A program made the translations under genes and the position numbers. Below are positions 47,132-58,300 of a DNA stretch of 64,000 nt, one piece after another. The stretch is from the NCBI GenBank assembly GCA_963971425.1, contig OZ020524.1, positions 5,303,773-5,367,772 on the forward strand, read 5' to 3'. How positions within the stretch are numbered: position 1 is the stretch's first letter; every line of letters starts with the position of its first letter. Below the pieces are notes generated by a model. That model was not told the DNA's origin, made no database searches, and worked only from the letters and a program-made list of their open reading frames with translations. This DNA is from Bryoerythrophyllum caledonicum. Lineage: Eukaryota; Streptophyta; Bryopsida; Pottiales; Pottiaceae.

Positions 47132-48884
47132 ACTGTGGTAGTTAGATTAATTTCTTTTTTTCTCTATTGGTGACTTTTTGTGGTTATAGTGGTGGTGTTA
47201 TCAATAGGTAGGATTCTGGTAGGCTAACTGGCGGGTAGTAGCAGTTAGTTTCCCAATAGGTGGAAACAATGCAGTTAGGCGGTTGGTGGTAACCAACCGA
47301 ACCAATCGGGTAGTATAAGTCAGGACAAACCCGATTGGAGAGACAGTCTCTTCGTGTGTAGTGCAGGAGCTCCTTCCTGGAGATAGGGAAGTATTAGTTG
47401 AATTTTTAGCTTTCTTTTGTATGACTATGACTATGATGTGTGGAAACTATTGGAGGAATGGAAATATGATTATGGAAATCTGTGTGATTGGAGTTTGATG
47501 TCGATGTGGAGTAAGTTGTGAATGGAGAAGATTTGAAACTGATTGGAATTAACGAACCAGCATGGGTGCATGCCATGGGCTGGTTTCCAATTGGTAAAGT
47601 AAGTTGGATGTGAGTAATACCCCTGGGGATCTGAATTACCCATTGGGAGAAGAGTTGATTGAGGGATAAGTTGAATGGAGCATTATCAGACTTGTGTCTG
47701 ATTTATAAAATTATGAAAATCAATAAAAAGGTGAGTGAAGAGAATATGATTGAGACTATTGGAGAATAGTGATTGGAGAACTGTTGATGGAGTGTCGTTG
47801 TAGACAAAATGGAGAAACCAATGAGGAAGCCACGCTGAGTGTGTGTGAGTGTGAGTGATTTATTATCAATGGAAAGCTGTGTCACCCATTGGTAATTGAA
47901 CTGATTGGAGTTGATTGTGTTAGAGGAGTAGACTGAAACCAATTGGAGAAGTTGAATAGGCATGGGTGCATGCCATGGCCATGTTACCAATTGGTACTGT
48001 GTATGTTGGAATTGATTGAGGCCAGATTGGGAAGTGTTGCTCCATTGGCTCTGGAGACCAGTGAAGAGAAATTAACAATTGGAGAGTAATTAGACCTGCT
48101 TCTGATAAGAGAAAAATAAAATAATAAAAATAATAAATAGAAAAATAAATAAAAAGAGAAGTGTGGATTAAAATTAAAAAAAAAGTGGAAAATGAAATGA
48201 AGAAAATTAAAGAAGAAGAATAATTGGAAAATGGAGAAAAAGATGTTATTATAGAAGGAAGCGTTTATTGCCGAGATGGGAGCAATGTCGTGAGATGGTT
48301 ATTAACACCTATGCCGGGTGTGAAATTAACCAATAGGGAATTAATAGACAAGTTGAGAGAATTGTTAAAACAAAAATATGGAAGAGCGCATTATTCGGGA
48401 GGAATTGTTAAATCAGTAAGTTTGGAGACAAAGAAGAAGATCTGTGAAGAGATTCACATACTGTTGAAGACCAACAAAGACACACCAATTGGAGCGGTGT
48501 TGAGAGAAGAAGATTACCAATGGTTGATCAAATTTGAACCTGAGCACAAGTGGACGGGAATCATACGAGAGCCTTGCAGCATCGAAGCAATGATGTTTTG
48601 GCAACTTGGAGAATATTATGAAGACGATGGAGTAGAAGATTATTGAAGAGACATCTTGCACCAATAGGAGGTTAGCTTTTGGTTTTACATATGAAAATTG
48701 AGAGGTTGGTACTGTCACCAATGAGGTGTTATGGAAGCATGGGTCCTTGAGTTAAGTCTGGATTGAACCATCCCATAGGTATTGAAGTCATAATCCCAAC
48801 TCCTTAATTACATACCTCCCCAGCGAACAAATCAGACCACATTGGATTAATTTTCAATTGGTCAAAAATACTACTTTACAGAGA
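47132..48884. mobile_element. 1.75-kb copy-B-specific insertion rich in ATTGG/CCAAT
   Basis: Inserted between accggttggag and gggtcaatata, where copy A reads accggttgtagacgacgggtc. It is dense in ATTGG or CCAAT motifs (more than 15, several as the palindrome CCAATTGG), e.g. near 47,305, 47,330, 47,590, 47,760, 47,890, 47,940, 47,990, 48,075. The edges show only a weak inverted similarity (CTGTGGTAGT against CTGTAAAGTAGT). It carries one ORF near its right end. The class of element is unknown. Confidence 0.6.
48224..48646 (+). CDS. Unknown protein in the 1.75-kb insertion (up to 140 codons)
   Basis: An open frame with mixed, protein-like composition, unlike the AT-rich flanks: GSVYCRDGSNVVRWLL, then MPGVKLTNRELIDKLRELLK, YSGGIVKSVSLETKKKICEE, REEDYQWLIKF and EPCSIEAMMFWQLGEYYEDD. 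It looks like a compact alpha/beta domain with an acidic end. No family is recognised. The frame starts after a TAA at 48,221 with a TTG codon; the first ATG is at about residue 29, so the true start may be there or come from an upstream exon. It is the only ORF in the insertion, so it may be an element gene or captured host sequence. Confidence 0.35.
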   Translation: MENGEKDVIIEGSVYCRDGSNVVRWLLTPMPGVKLTNRELIDKLRELLKQKYGRAHYSGGIVKSVSLETKKKICEEIHILLKTNKDTPIGAVLREEDYQWLIKFEPEHKWTGIIREPCSIEAMMFWQLGEYYEDDGVEDY

Positions 48885-49735
48885 GGATGGGTCAATATAC
48901 AAGGTCTAATATACTACTGGATCTCCTTGTTCCCAACGAGCCAATCTTGAGTAGGCAATCCCCACTTAATCCCAAAATTTCTTTGACAATTTCACACCAA
49001 AAATACTTCAAAACTGCTTATTTCTAGTGCAATGAGAAAGGAAGGAAATAAGAAATTTTAACCGTAGTATCTCAATCAAGACTTATTAAGTAACATACTC
49101 ACAAGTTTTCACAATATTTGACCGCATGGATTGAAAGATTATTATAGTGTTTGAAGTAGAGGAAATGATTCATTTTTTCTTTACATTAAGAGGATCAACA
49201 GACTTTGACTTCACTTGGTGTCAAATTTTTGCACTACACAAGGTCTAAATTCATTACCATCATGTCAAGCACTTGTAAACCATGTTTTAGAGGAAGAAAA
49301 ATAGTGTAGCACATTCAAAAATATTGTGCAAAGACTGAAGGTTCAAAATTTGCCAATTCACGTTATATGTTTTTGTGAACTTGATATGCTTTGGGATGAG
49401 AATATAAACGGTCAATAAGTAGGTTTCCACCCCATCATGTAGAAGAAAAAATAAAAAGTAAAAAGGATTTAAAATCTGTAAGTTTAATGTAGAAAAGAAG
49501 ATTTTTGGTACCAAGCCCAACAATGTGTCACAATGTAAGAAAATGTTCGGCTTGGGATAAAATGCATTTTTCCACTAAAGACAAAAATGAATTTGACAAT
49601 ATGAAGGGAATTAATATTATCTGCTAGTATTGAAAATCTCATGTTTAAAAGAGTGTCCTAGCGACATCTTTTGGAGTTGCCAGACGTGCCTGCATTTGAG
49701 AAGTTTTTCTTTAAGATGGCATAATTTTTCTAGAG

Positions 49736-51209
49736 GTCCGATGAGAATAAAAATTATATTCCCATGTACCTCTTGTCTTCTTGCATCTTTGTACAAAATT
49801 TCAAGAATTGTAAATATACATTGCAACATAGGAACGAGCCCAAGATTTGCAAAAGCCCTTATCGGGACATTTATCATTCGGGGGTTAAGTAAATTTCTCA
49901 TCGGTGCATGATGTGCGGTGGTAAATCCGAAGCAGACGTCTCAAACTTGAACTTTTTTTTAGCAGCATCATCCTCTGTACATTGTTACCGAAATACATCA
50001 AGGGTGACACAATGGCATGATCCAATCATCTTCTCATAGCGCATGTGGTGATAGTCTCTTTCAAGAAGAAGAAGAACTCTGGTCCCCATTGGAATCCGAC
50101 GTGAATATAAAGTTTGTTCATTCTCTTTACTAAGCCCATGACTACATGATGTAGGATAGCGTAATAGAACTACTCCCCCCTTTTGAGGGTAACACTTTTT
50201 CTACACTAAGTGCCTAAGAGACAACCGACATGTCATCCCCCCCAAGGGCTTTTTGAATACGCATATAACGAGGTCTTAAGACTCTCCACCATAATTGGGT
50301 GGAATGTGGGGGTAGGAACCACACTGGCATCGGGACTTGAACTCACAACCACCTCACCGGTGTGCCATGACTCAAACCACTATACCAAGGTCGTGGTGCC
50401 TTAGTCTCTTTCAATATCACTCTACTGCATGAATGTGCGCTTCATTCAACTCCTTAATCCTTAAATGTCGGACCTAAAGTCGTGCATGAGGTGGGGGTGA
50501 TGGGCCTATTACCGTTGGTGTTGTTGCAAGGATCTTTGGAAGTACAGAAGATGTAGAAATTGCTAAAAAGATGTGCTAGCATAAGAGAATTAAGAGTTGG
50601 GAATGAAAATAGCAGTCCCTCGGTACAAAAGAGCTCAATGTAGATGAAGAAAATGATGATTTCAGCGACGAAAGAGCATTTTGCATAGTTGAGGCAAGTG
50701 ATGAAAAAATGGAAAAATATTTTCAAAAATAGTGACACAGATTAGTAATAGGCATCATTAGAAAGCAGAGTAACAAATTGAGAAGGGAATCAACCTTGCA
50801 AATGAGTGTCTATGCAGGAGAGGTGCTAAACGCAATTGAGGCAAGGTAGAGAGATGAAAAACGTGGGACTATTGAGAGTTGGAAACCACGGAGCACCCCC
50901 TAGCTCGCCATGCGTTGCCCTAATGATGCGGTGGCGGACCCGGGCTGTATAGTTCCGGGCTGTTCTTGGTTTTTTGAATATGCCGCAGAAGAGGACGACA
51001 AGTCTCTCACTTTGTTGAAGGCATATTGTGGCTGATATTGGTGTGCAAACATGTGAGCTTATTTTTGTGAGCTCGAGCATGAGAATGCGGAATAGTGAGG
51101 ATCCGTAGAAGTAGTCGTTGTAGTACCATGCCACCATCTATGTGCGATTAGACCGCGGACTCCCGTAAACTCCTGGCGCACTACATTCTTCTGACCAAGA
51201 AGGAGGAGA
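49736..51209. other. Copy-B stretch matching 18,534-20,010 of copy A
   Basis: Contains SINE copy 2 and otherwise low-coding sequence. No supported gene. Confidence 0.5.
50205..50400 (-). mobile_element. tRNA-derived SINE, copy 2
   Basis: Same element and same relative place as 18,998-19,192, with head GGCACCACGACCTTGGTATA, A box, B box GAGTTCAAGTCC and body. The insertion therefore predates the segmental duplication. Confidence 0.75.
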
Positions 51210-51590
51210 CGCTACGCGCGTCGACATTGTGAAGGATCACCATGCCATGGTTGAGGTGCCACCAACCTCGGACGCAACACCCCGCCGTCTCTGGAACGTG
51301 TAGGTTGGCGATTGCACAATAACAACAACAACACTCCGCTCACCGTTCCCATTGAATCCCTCATTGGAATCCAACTTGGACTCAGTCACCCGGAATTCAA
51401 CCTAGAGTTAGTCGCCGACAAAAGGACTGTCTTTTGAAAGTTGCACCCTATATGCTGAAGCTAGAAATCAACATAGGCGCTGAGAAGCTGGCCCATTTGT
51501 TCCGAAAGATGTCGCCCCTGAATATGTGCAACATAAGAGAGATGTCGTCAGAAGTTCCAACGGCTGACGCTTGATTGGACGTTTCTGCCG

Positions 51591-51947
51591 ATGGACCTTG
51601 GTATGTTCACGACAAGGTTCTATCCCCGGCAATCGAGGCCCCAATTCCGGTTGATGAGGTACGGTTTCACATTGGAGGTGAAGGGAGTGACATGGGGCAC
51701 GATCGCAGGTGTAATTTCAACTAGGTTTGTCGCTCAGGACACGCTTGGCAACGCATTTGCCAATTGGTTAGTGTGCTTCATTGTGGAGGTTGTTGTTGGA
51801 GAGGTGACACTTGATTTGGATGCTTCATATCAATGCATGTGTTTTTTGTTCCAACGACAAGAGCACGATGCCATCTTGGAGGTCCAGATCACTGAATCTA
51901 CATTTGCACGGCTTCTCTCTAAAATTGAGGTAAAATTGTACTCCTAG
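51591..51947 (+). CDS. Weak hypothetical ORF (118 aa)
   Basis: Starts MDLGMFTTRFYPRQSRPQ and includes a hydrophobic stretch NWLVCFIVEVVVGEVTLDLD. No known domain. It lies in the block missing from copy A. It may be a decayed retroelement piece or chance; composition is only mildly protein-like. Confidence 0.15.
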   Translation: MDLGMFTTRFYPRQSRPQFRLMRYGFTLEVKGVTWGTIAGVISTRFVAQDTLGNAFANWLVCFIVEVVVGEVTLDLDASYQCMCFLFQRQEHDAILEVQITESTFARLLSKIEVKLYS

Positions 51948-52570
51948 CTGTTGTAAATTCTTGTAACCACATGTATTTGGAGTTGGAGAGTTATATGTCG
52001 GTGTTTGGGATACATGTCGTGATACTTGTCTTATAGTGGAATTGTGTGACTTGGCATGGCATGGTTTGAGGGCGTTTTTGCCAACACACAATCTAGCCAG
52101 TCGCCCTCTCGAGTCATCACCTTCTGAATCGTCTCAAATAAAGAATATGTGAGTACATTGCCTACCATTTCAATCCATCATAGTAGGATGTTGCTTGTAA
52201 TCTTTGAGGTATATCTGTTTGAGTATGCTAATGATTGAAGAATTGGGTGCAGGTAAGACAATCCTTTTTAGTGATGATCCACAATGTTGAAAAGACCTTG
52301 AACAATTTGGTTCTTAGTGAGAAGAAAGCTTGGATAAGATACAAAATGGATTTTCTTATTTATCTTTTTGTGTTGGAAAGTTGTTTTTCTAGATTTGATT
52401 ATGGTGTTGCTTTGTTGGAAATATGAAATTTGATCTGTAGAGGAAATATGTGTCGTGTTGCTTTGTTGAGAATATGAAATTTGATCTCATGCATTCTGTG
52501 AGTAAACTTGTATTGCCTTATTAATGATCAAGTTGTAGAAGAAGAACTTCGGTCTCTGAAGAGACCGGCG

Positions 52571-52637
52571 TGTCGGTTGTCTCTAAGGCAATTTGTGTAG
52601 GGGAGCATTCTACACAAATTGCATTAGAGACAACCGA
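52571..52637. repeat. Near-perfect 30-bp hairpin at the SINE tail
   Basis: Left arm tgtcggttgtctctaaggca plus atttgtgtag, right arm ctacacaaattgcattagag plus acaaccgaca; about 28 of 30 pairs, loop about 9 bases. The right arm overlaps the tail of SINE copy 3, so the left arm is an inverted copy of that tail. Confidence 0.88.
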
Positions 52638-52800
52638 CATGTCATCTCCCCCAAGGGCTTTGTGGGTCCCCATACAACAAGGCCTTGGGACCCCCCACCA
52701 TAATTGGGTGGACTATGGTGGTAGGCACCACGCCAACAATAGGACTTGAACTCACAACCACCTCACCGATGTGCCATGACCCAAACCACTACACCAAGGC
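52610..52800 (-). mobile_element. tRNA-derived SINE, copy 3
   Basis: Third member: head GCCTTGGTGTAGTGGTTTGG, B box GAGTTCAAGTCC, body with the complement of accataattgggtgga, and tail TTGTCTCTAATGC. It is diverged from copies 1 and 2, so it is an independent insertion. Confidence 0.75.
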
Positions 52801-53590
52801 ATGATGAAGTTGTAAGTGTATATTGTGCTCTTGATTACCATGCATTTCTTTTGCATTGTGAGGATGAGTGATACACCTTAGACATTGGTTTCATGTTTTT
52901 TTGAGGTAGATGTGTAATTATGCATTATCCCTTTTGAATGGCCAACCACCAACCTTTCCCACCATGGGGAAGCTCCCTCCTTTAATAGGGCAGCGTGCCC
53001 ATGATTCAAATACATTTTTTGAAGTCAACCCATTTGTCCTTACAATACACGGTCTGCTAAAAAAAAAGTATTGCCCCAATATAAATTTTTTCCCTTGGGC
53101 ATCTCTTGCAAAGCTGCTGTGCCCATTTTTATCATCCATCTACACCAAAAAATGGATGAAAATGATGAATTCTCACTCCTCTGGGACGTTCTACATTCGT
53201 TCATCAACCAAATTTTGGTCGCCCCCACATTTAAGGGTTAATGACAAAGGGACCAAAAAGTGGTCGATGAGACCAGTTCCTAAGGAGCCACTGCGGAATG
53301 AACCGTTGAATCGATTTGCACTGCTTGGAGCAACGATGCACTTTGCTTTCCTCCGTCTAACCCATCTTCACGATCTCCAATCACTTGAGGCATTAACGAA
53401 TTACAATGACTTCTGTGTAAAAAGTCTACAATGAAATGAGGCTATTCAATTTTTAATTTTTTTTGGCGATGACCAATCTATCACGGTCGTAGATTTCCAG
53501 CCCCGTGCAAGGCCTCGTCGTTGAAGGGTTAACGTGACGGCCACTTCGAGGAACGGTTCTTTCTGTCGATGTTGGATGCTAGATTTCTGC

Positions 53591-54167
53591 AGGGAAATGA
53601 GCTCGGAACGTGAAGTCGACGCTGCCGAATGCTCAACGCAAGAGCTGGGCACCACCACGAACCTGCGGCGGCAACACACACGGAACTTCGCGACAATAGA
53701 GCCTCAGCCGACTAAATCATGCAGACAAACAAAAGCTACCAGTAGCACACAAACACGTTCGTTCACACAACATGGGCCAACCGTGTCTCGCAGCTCGAGG
53801 AAGTCACGTGATGTCTTGTCTGCAGTAACTCAAATTCTTGAGGTCCTGTGAGGTTAGTCAAGTGGGTCGAGGAGTTTTGTGGAAGGCTTATGGTTCGTGA
53901 GGTACTTGATTAGTGATCCAGTGGTCATTTCTGGAGTTTGCTGCCGAGGAGCAGGACGGTATAGGTTGGATGCAACGGTGTGGTTCGTGGCTCGGGGAAG
54001 GGTGATCTCGAGGTTGTAGAGGTCAGAGGATGAAACAGCGAAGAATCCTTGACGTGGGGAAGGGTGAGGGTTGATCTAGTGGTCGTCTCTAGGCGCGAGG
54101 TTGAAGTGGGCAGTGGTTTTTCTTTGACGTGGACGCAGGAAAGAGAGAACGGCGATCTAGATTCCAA
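53591..54167. other. Spacer upstream of the LEA2 gene
   Basis: Right of the duplication end. GC content rises toward the gene. It is likely to hold the promoter and 5' UTR, but no convincing TATA box was picked out. Confidence 0.4.
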
Positions 54168-54836
54168 ATGGCCTCCTGCGAGGGCGTGTGCGGGTCGTGC
54201 TGGCTGATAATTCTCTCCGCCTTCGGCTTCTGGACGTTCTTCTCCATCGTCGGCGCCATCCACTACGCCGTGTGGTACCCGCAGTTCGACCTCCACGACG
54301 TGCACATTCGCGCCTTCAACGTGACCCCCGACTCGCTCCTCACTTACGATATGGACGTCCTCATCCAAGCACGTCACTTCAGCAGCATCCGCCGCATCGA
54401 GCAGCACTCGTACGAGGTCCACACCTCGCACGTGGGCCTCCGCGTCGGCTCCAGCGGCGTGCCGGCCTTCCGCCCCGGCCGATCCTCCACCCGGGAGGTG
54501 CTCTCCACGCAACGCACCACGCTCCTGCCCATGGGGGCCACCTTGGGGCCGCTGGTGAGGAGAGACCTGAACGAGACGGGCCGGGTGGCGCTCCGATTGT
54601 ATATTCAAGGGGAGATCTACACCAACTTGTTCCTGGCGCAGAGAAAGAGGAGGGGCTTGACTTGTGACCTGATTGTCAGCCCCGGGAGCGCGGCCGGCGA
54701 CCAAGTCTACGAGAAAATGTGCTGCAAGTACTTCCGCTGCCTGGAGACGTGCGGATCCTCGTGCTGCCGTGCTGTTGAAAACTGTTGCCTGTTGCCTCCT
54801 TCGAGCCTGCGCTCCACGCTCAGTATCTGCGGATGA
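54168..54836 (+). CDS. LEA2 / NDR1-HIN1-like (NHL) membrane protein
   Basis: 222 residues from the first ATG, single exon. The short N-terminus MASCEGVCGSCW is followed by one transmembrane segment (about residues 12-35, LIILSAFGFWTFFSIVGAI). Next comes the LEA_2-type beta-sandwich start YPQFDLHDVHIRAFNVTPDS with LLTYDMDVLIQARH. In the family this domain lies outside the plasma membrane or in the secretory lumen and is linked to defence and stress. The usual NPN..YD motif after the QAR strand is replaced by FSSIRRIEQHSYEVHT. The C-terminal 45 residues are unusually Cys-rich (MCCKYFRCLETCGSSCC). The gene is GC-rich against AT-rich flanks. An in-frame GTG 13 codons upstream is not a likely start. 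Confidence 0.8.
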   Translation: MASCEGVCGSCWLIILSAFGFWTFFSIVGAIHYAVWYPQFDLHDVHIRAFNVTPDSLLTYDMDVLIQARHFSSIRRIEQHSYEVHTSHVGLRVGSSGVPAFRPGRSSTREVLSTQRTTLLPMGATLGPLVRRDLNETGRVALRLYIQGEIYTNLFLAQRKRRGLTCDLIVSPGSAAGDQVYEKMCCKYFRCLETCGSSCCRAVENCCLLPPSSLRSTLSICG

Positions 54837-55319
54837 GTTGATTCTCAAAACTACCGCTCAACCTTGGCAAACGCTGCAGCGTTTGTGAGTTGTAACAAGG
54901 TGTAAAGGGTAGATGGTAGGGGTCTTACGTCGTAGACCGTGCTAGCTCGATGGTTCTCTCCGACCCAGAGATTAAGAAAAGAAGCTAGAGATCTGACCTA
55001 GTCTTCTGGAGATCTAGAGATCTGATGGTAACGATGATAGAAATGGAACTGTCCCGGATCGCCTGACAGACAGTAATCTTTTAAGAAGAGGGATGAGAGT
55101 TTGAAGGCTTGCACCATTTCTAGTAAATCCCCGTCGTCCCCTCGAGGACAATATTGCATCTCAGTGAAAACAACTCTATTCCCATTTGCAATTTGTCACA
55201 AAAATGGTGCTCTTCATCATAACAACCGAAATTATAGAAAACGTTTGTTTCCGGTTAACAAAGGTATTGCGAAATATCACCTTCGGTTATCAGTTTGGAA
55301 AGTTGTGCAGAAGTGTATT
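54837..55319. other. 3' flank of the LEA2 gene
   Basis: Contains a short repeat of gagatct / agatctagagatctga around 54,985-55,025. No gene is seen. Confidence 0.4.
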
Positions 55320-58300
55320 CATTGTATAGTAAAAATACAGGCACGTGGGAAGATCGACATAGCACACCCAATTGTGGTCTACAAATACACCGTGACTATC
55401 TACACTGAATTTCCCCAGTTCAGCAGCTCCTGCACACCTTCCATCTTCTACAGTTTGAGCAGGTTCCGCTCAAATCCCTCCACCTTCTGCAACTGCGCCT
55501 GCTTCCGCTCAAATCCCTCCACCTTCTGCAACTGCGCCTGCTTCCGCTCAAATCGCTCCCTCTACAGCTCCAGCAGCTTCTGCTCACATCCCTCCATATT
55601 CTTACTATGCGCCCAGAATATCCGCTTGCAAATTCCAGCTTCGTGCTCGATTCAGCTCCCCATGCTTCGATATATTGAGCAAACACGTACTACAACCTTC
55701 TGTCTCCACCTTCTGTACACGAAGGATCATAGAATAAGGTCATTTGAAAGAATTCTCTGAACTACTTAGCAGCCAAACTTAAAAGCATTTCTAGAGCTAT
55801 CACATGATTATGATTATGATTTACATCAATAAAAACACATTAATTTCCAAACTTGATAGTGTACCTTCAAGACAACTGTGCGATTTGGTCACTGAACTGA
55901 TTAGCTCAAAAACAAGCACATCATAATCCATGATCTGCTCAGTCGTGCCACTGCAAAACATGTGATCAAGAACATGAAGCAGGTACAAAAAGTTCTCGTT
56001 TAAGACACTTAAAGTTCGAATAAAGATATCGGAGTGTATGTTAGCACTAGTCCATCTAAAGAACTTACTTTCACTTCATGCTCAATCATTATCTCCCAAA
56101 ACATGATCTTCTGATGCACCTGCCTTATTTCTGAAGACCTTGAATCTACAACACGAGCCAACAAATTAATTTGGAAACTTCTGCCCGTCTGCCAACCAAA
56201 AGACGTCCAAGGATGAATAAGAAAACGAGTGACAAGGCCCAAGGGAATTCCACTAGAACTCAAGCCAAAACCGTATTGAGTAGGATTCCAAAAAAAGCCT
56301 GGCATGTCGCCCATCGATAGCGAATTGAATCTCCTCAGATGCTTCCCAACCGACCATCTCCCACAATCATTCTCCATCTCTCCAGGGCATCTGTTCACCT
56401 CTGCCAAAGCAAGAGCACTGCCACTGATGAACCATACCATATGGTATTCGGACGCACTGCATGTTCAACGGAACTCAAACAGGGGATGTAACGAATAGGG
56501 TTTCAAATAAGCCTGTCGATTTCTGTCTTCGACGAATTAAATCTCCAGAGAACCAAGTGCTGCAACTGCACTCCTTGCTCAGGTATATGTACCTCCATTC
56601 ACTTGTAACCCTCAACAACTCTGCAAACCAGAACCAGCCTGTGTATAAACCAAAATCGCCAGAAGATGATGCAGGATCCACTCCCAGAAGCGGACAGCTA
56701 TATTCAAAAGAGTCTATATGGCAAATCAACTAGAAACTTAAAAAGGCGAAGGAGATAGTGAAAGGTTCCAAAAAGCCTCTTAGCCTTCGCAGACTGTCTT
56801 GAACGAGTCCAAAATTCGACGAATTAAAAATACTCCACTTTTCCTCGGCACTCCTCCCCGCCCGCATGTCTCTGCCCCTCTGCCAGACATTTCACCTCCG
56901 ACACTTGAAGCCCCTCACAGAGATATATAACGCCAGATTCATGTGAAAGTACATGACAGAAAATGAAAAACGATAGTTCAGGGTTTCAAAATATCCTGTC
57001 CGTGATCCCATTCGCGAACACAATTTTTGGACGAATTAAGACTCCGAGTAGCTACTCAGGAATCATAACCGCACGCATACAGCAATCCGATGCGGAGATT
57101 AACTTGAACTGTCGAAAATAACCTTATTCAATCTCCTCACGTCCTAAACCTCCTCAGATACTCTGAGATTCACCATCACCTCCCCAAGCTCCTCAGGTTG
57201 CCAGCTTCATCTCAGTAACACCCCAGCCCCAGATCCCAACCCAAAACCCCAACCTCCTCATGCCCTACATTGGAGCTCGAATTGCAAGCTTTCCAAAATA
57301 AGATAGTTTTCAACAAAGACATGTCGCAGATTTTGATAGTTTACAAGTTCTTCACTTAGTTTACGTTTCATATGCGAATCTAATCTTCTGGTTGTACCTA
57401 AACTCTTGTCCATCACGCTGGAAAAATTAGCTGACATCCTCAAATCTCCATGCTGAGACACAATTTCATTTCCTCATTCACCTGCCTTGTCCCACCTACC
57501 TCGTTCTGAAGGGTGCACATCTACAACCCACACAATAAACCGGTCGAACCAGAAATACATATAATGCAAGCAAATTAAGTAAAAAAATACAAGAATCCAA
57601 ACAGCAGCATCACGTAAATGAATACAAGCAATTGAAAGCCAAACCAGAAAAGAGAGTCGAAAAGCTCCCTATAGCTGTAGTCGCCAGCCCGGACGAATGT
57701 AAGGGTTTTGAGTTGAATGGTCCGAGACATGATGAAGATACACACGAAACTGAACAGACAATTCCCCGATCAAAATGATCAGGCAACCCACCTCCCACAG
57801 TAACCACTTCTCCATGACCATCCTCCATACCCAGCTTAAGATCTTCATCTCTCTGCCCCTAGCCAAATGAAGAATTTCCTGGACAAATCTTACAGTCCCT
57901 CACAAAATCCCAAGAAGACTTCAGGTAGATAATTCATAAAGTAGAGTTTCAGAGGAGCCTGTGTCAGCCGTCCAAAGCGAATTAAACGTCCAGTCGTTAT
58001 TCCAGGCTACGCAAGAGATCACTTCCCAACTTCTCATAGATATACCCGTCTGCCACACCAAAGGACGACCAAGGATGAACCCAAACACACGAAAATTCTT
58101 GAGAAGGAAATTCAGTAGTCAGGAAACCAGATTAAGTGGGGTTCAAAAAAGCCTGGTATGTAGGCCGTCGAAACCAAATTAAATCTCCTCACATGCTTCC
58201 CAAGAGTATTCTTCATCTTCAAGGTTGCCGAGCACCTCTGCCAAAGCAAGAGCACTTCACCGATGAACCATACCACATGCAATAGGGACGCATCAAATGG

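Larger units (their letters stand above)
46038..49735. repeat. Large inverted repeat, copy B, split by an insertion
   Basis: Left arm about 46,038-46,775 and right arm about 48,985-49,735 correspond to the arms at 16,222-18,000. The left arm here is fuller than in A (it keeps the gaccttatgcagtgcaaat to gatcctctcaac part). A 1.75-kb insertion lies in the spacer. Confidence 0.8.
51210..52830. other. 1.6-kb block present in copy B, absent from copy A
   Basis: Lies between gaggagacgct (51,205) and cttgattaccatgc (52,832), which are nearly adjacent in A (19,998-20,020). It begins GC-rich (ccaccaacctcggacgcaac), then turns AT-rich with a weak ORF, and ends with a SINE and a hairpin. The first part resembles decayed retroelement coding sequence in texture, but no motif is firm. 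Confidence 0.45.

Noticed and set aside
54188..54667. 159-codon plus-strand frame inside the LEA2 gene
   Set aside because: Arg/Pro/His-rich alternate frame of the same GC-rich sequence with no domain signal.
53925..54848. 307-codon open frame on the minus strand over the LEA2 gene
   Set aside because: Arg/Ala/His-rich antisense shadow of a GC-rich gene; the plus-strand frame has a membrane segment and family motifs.
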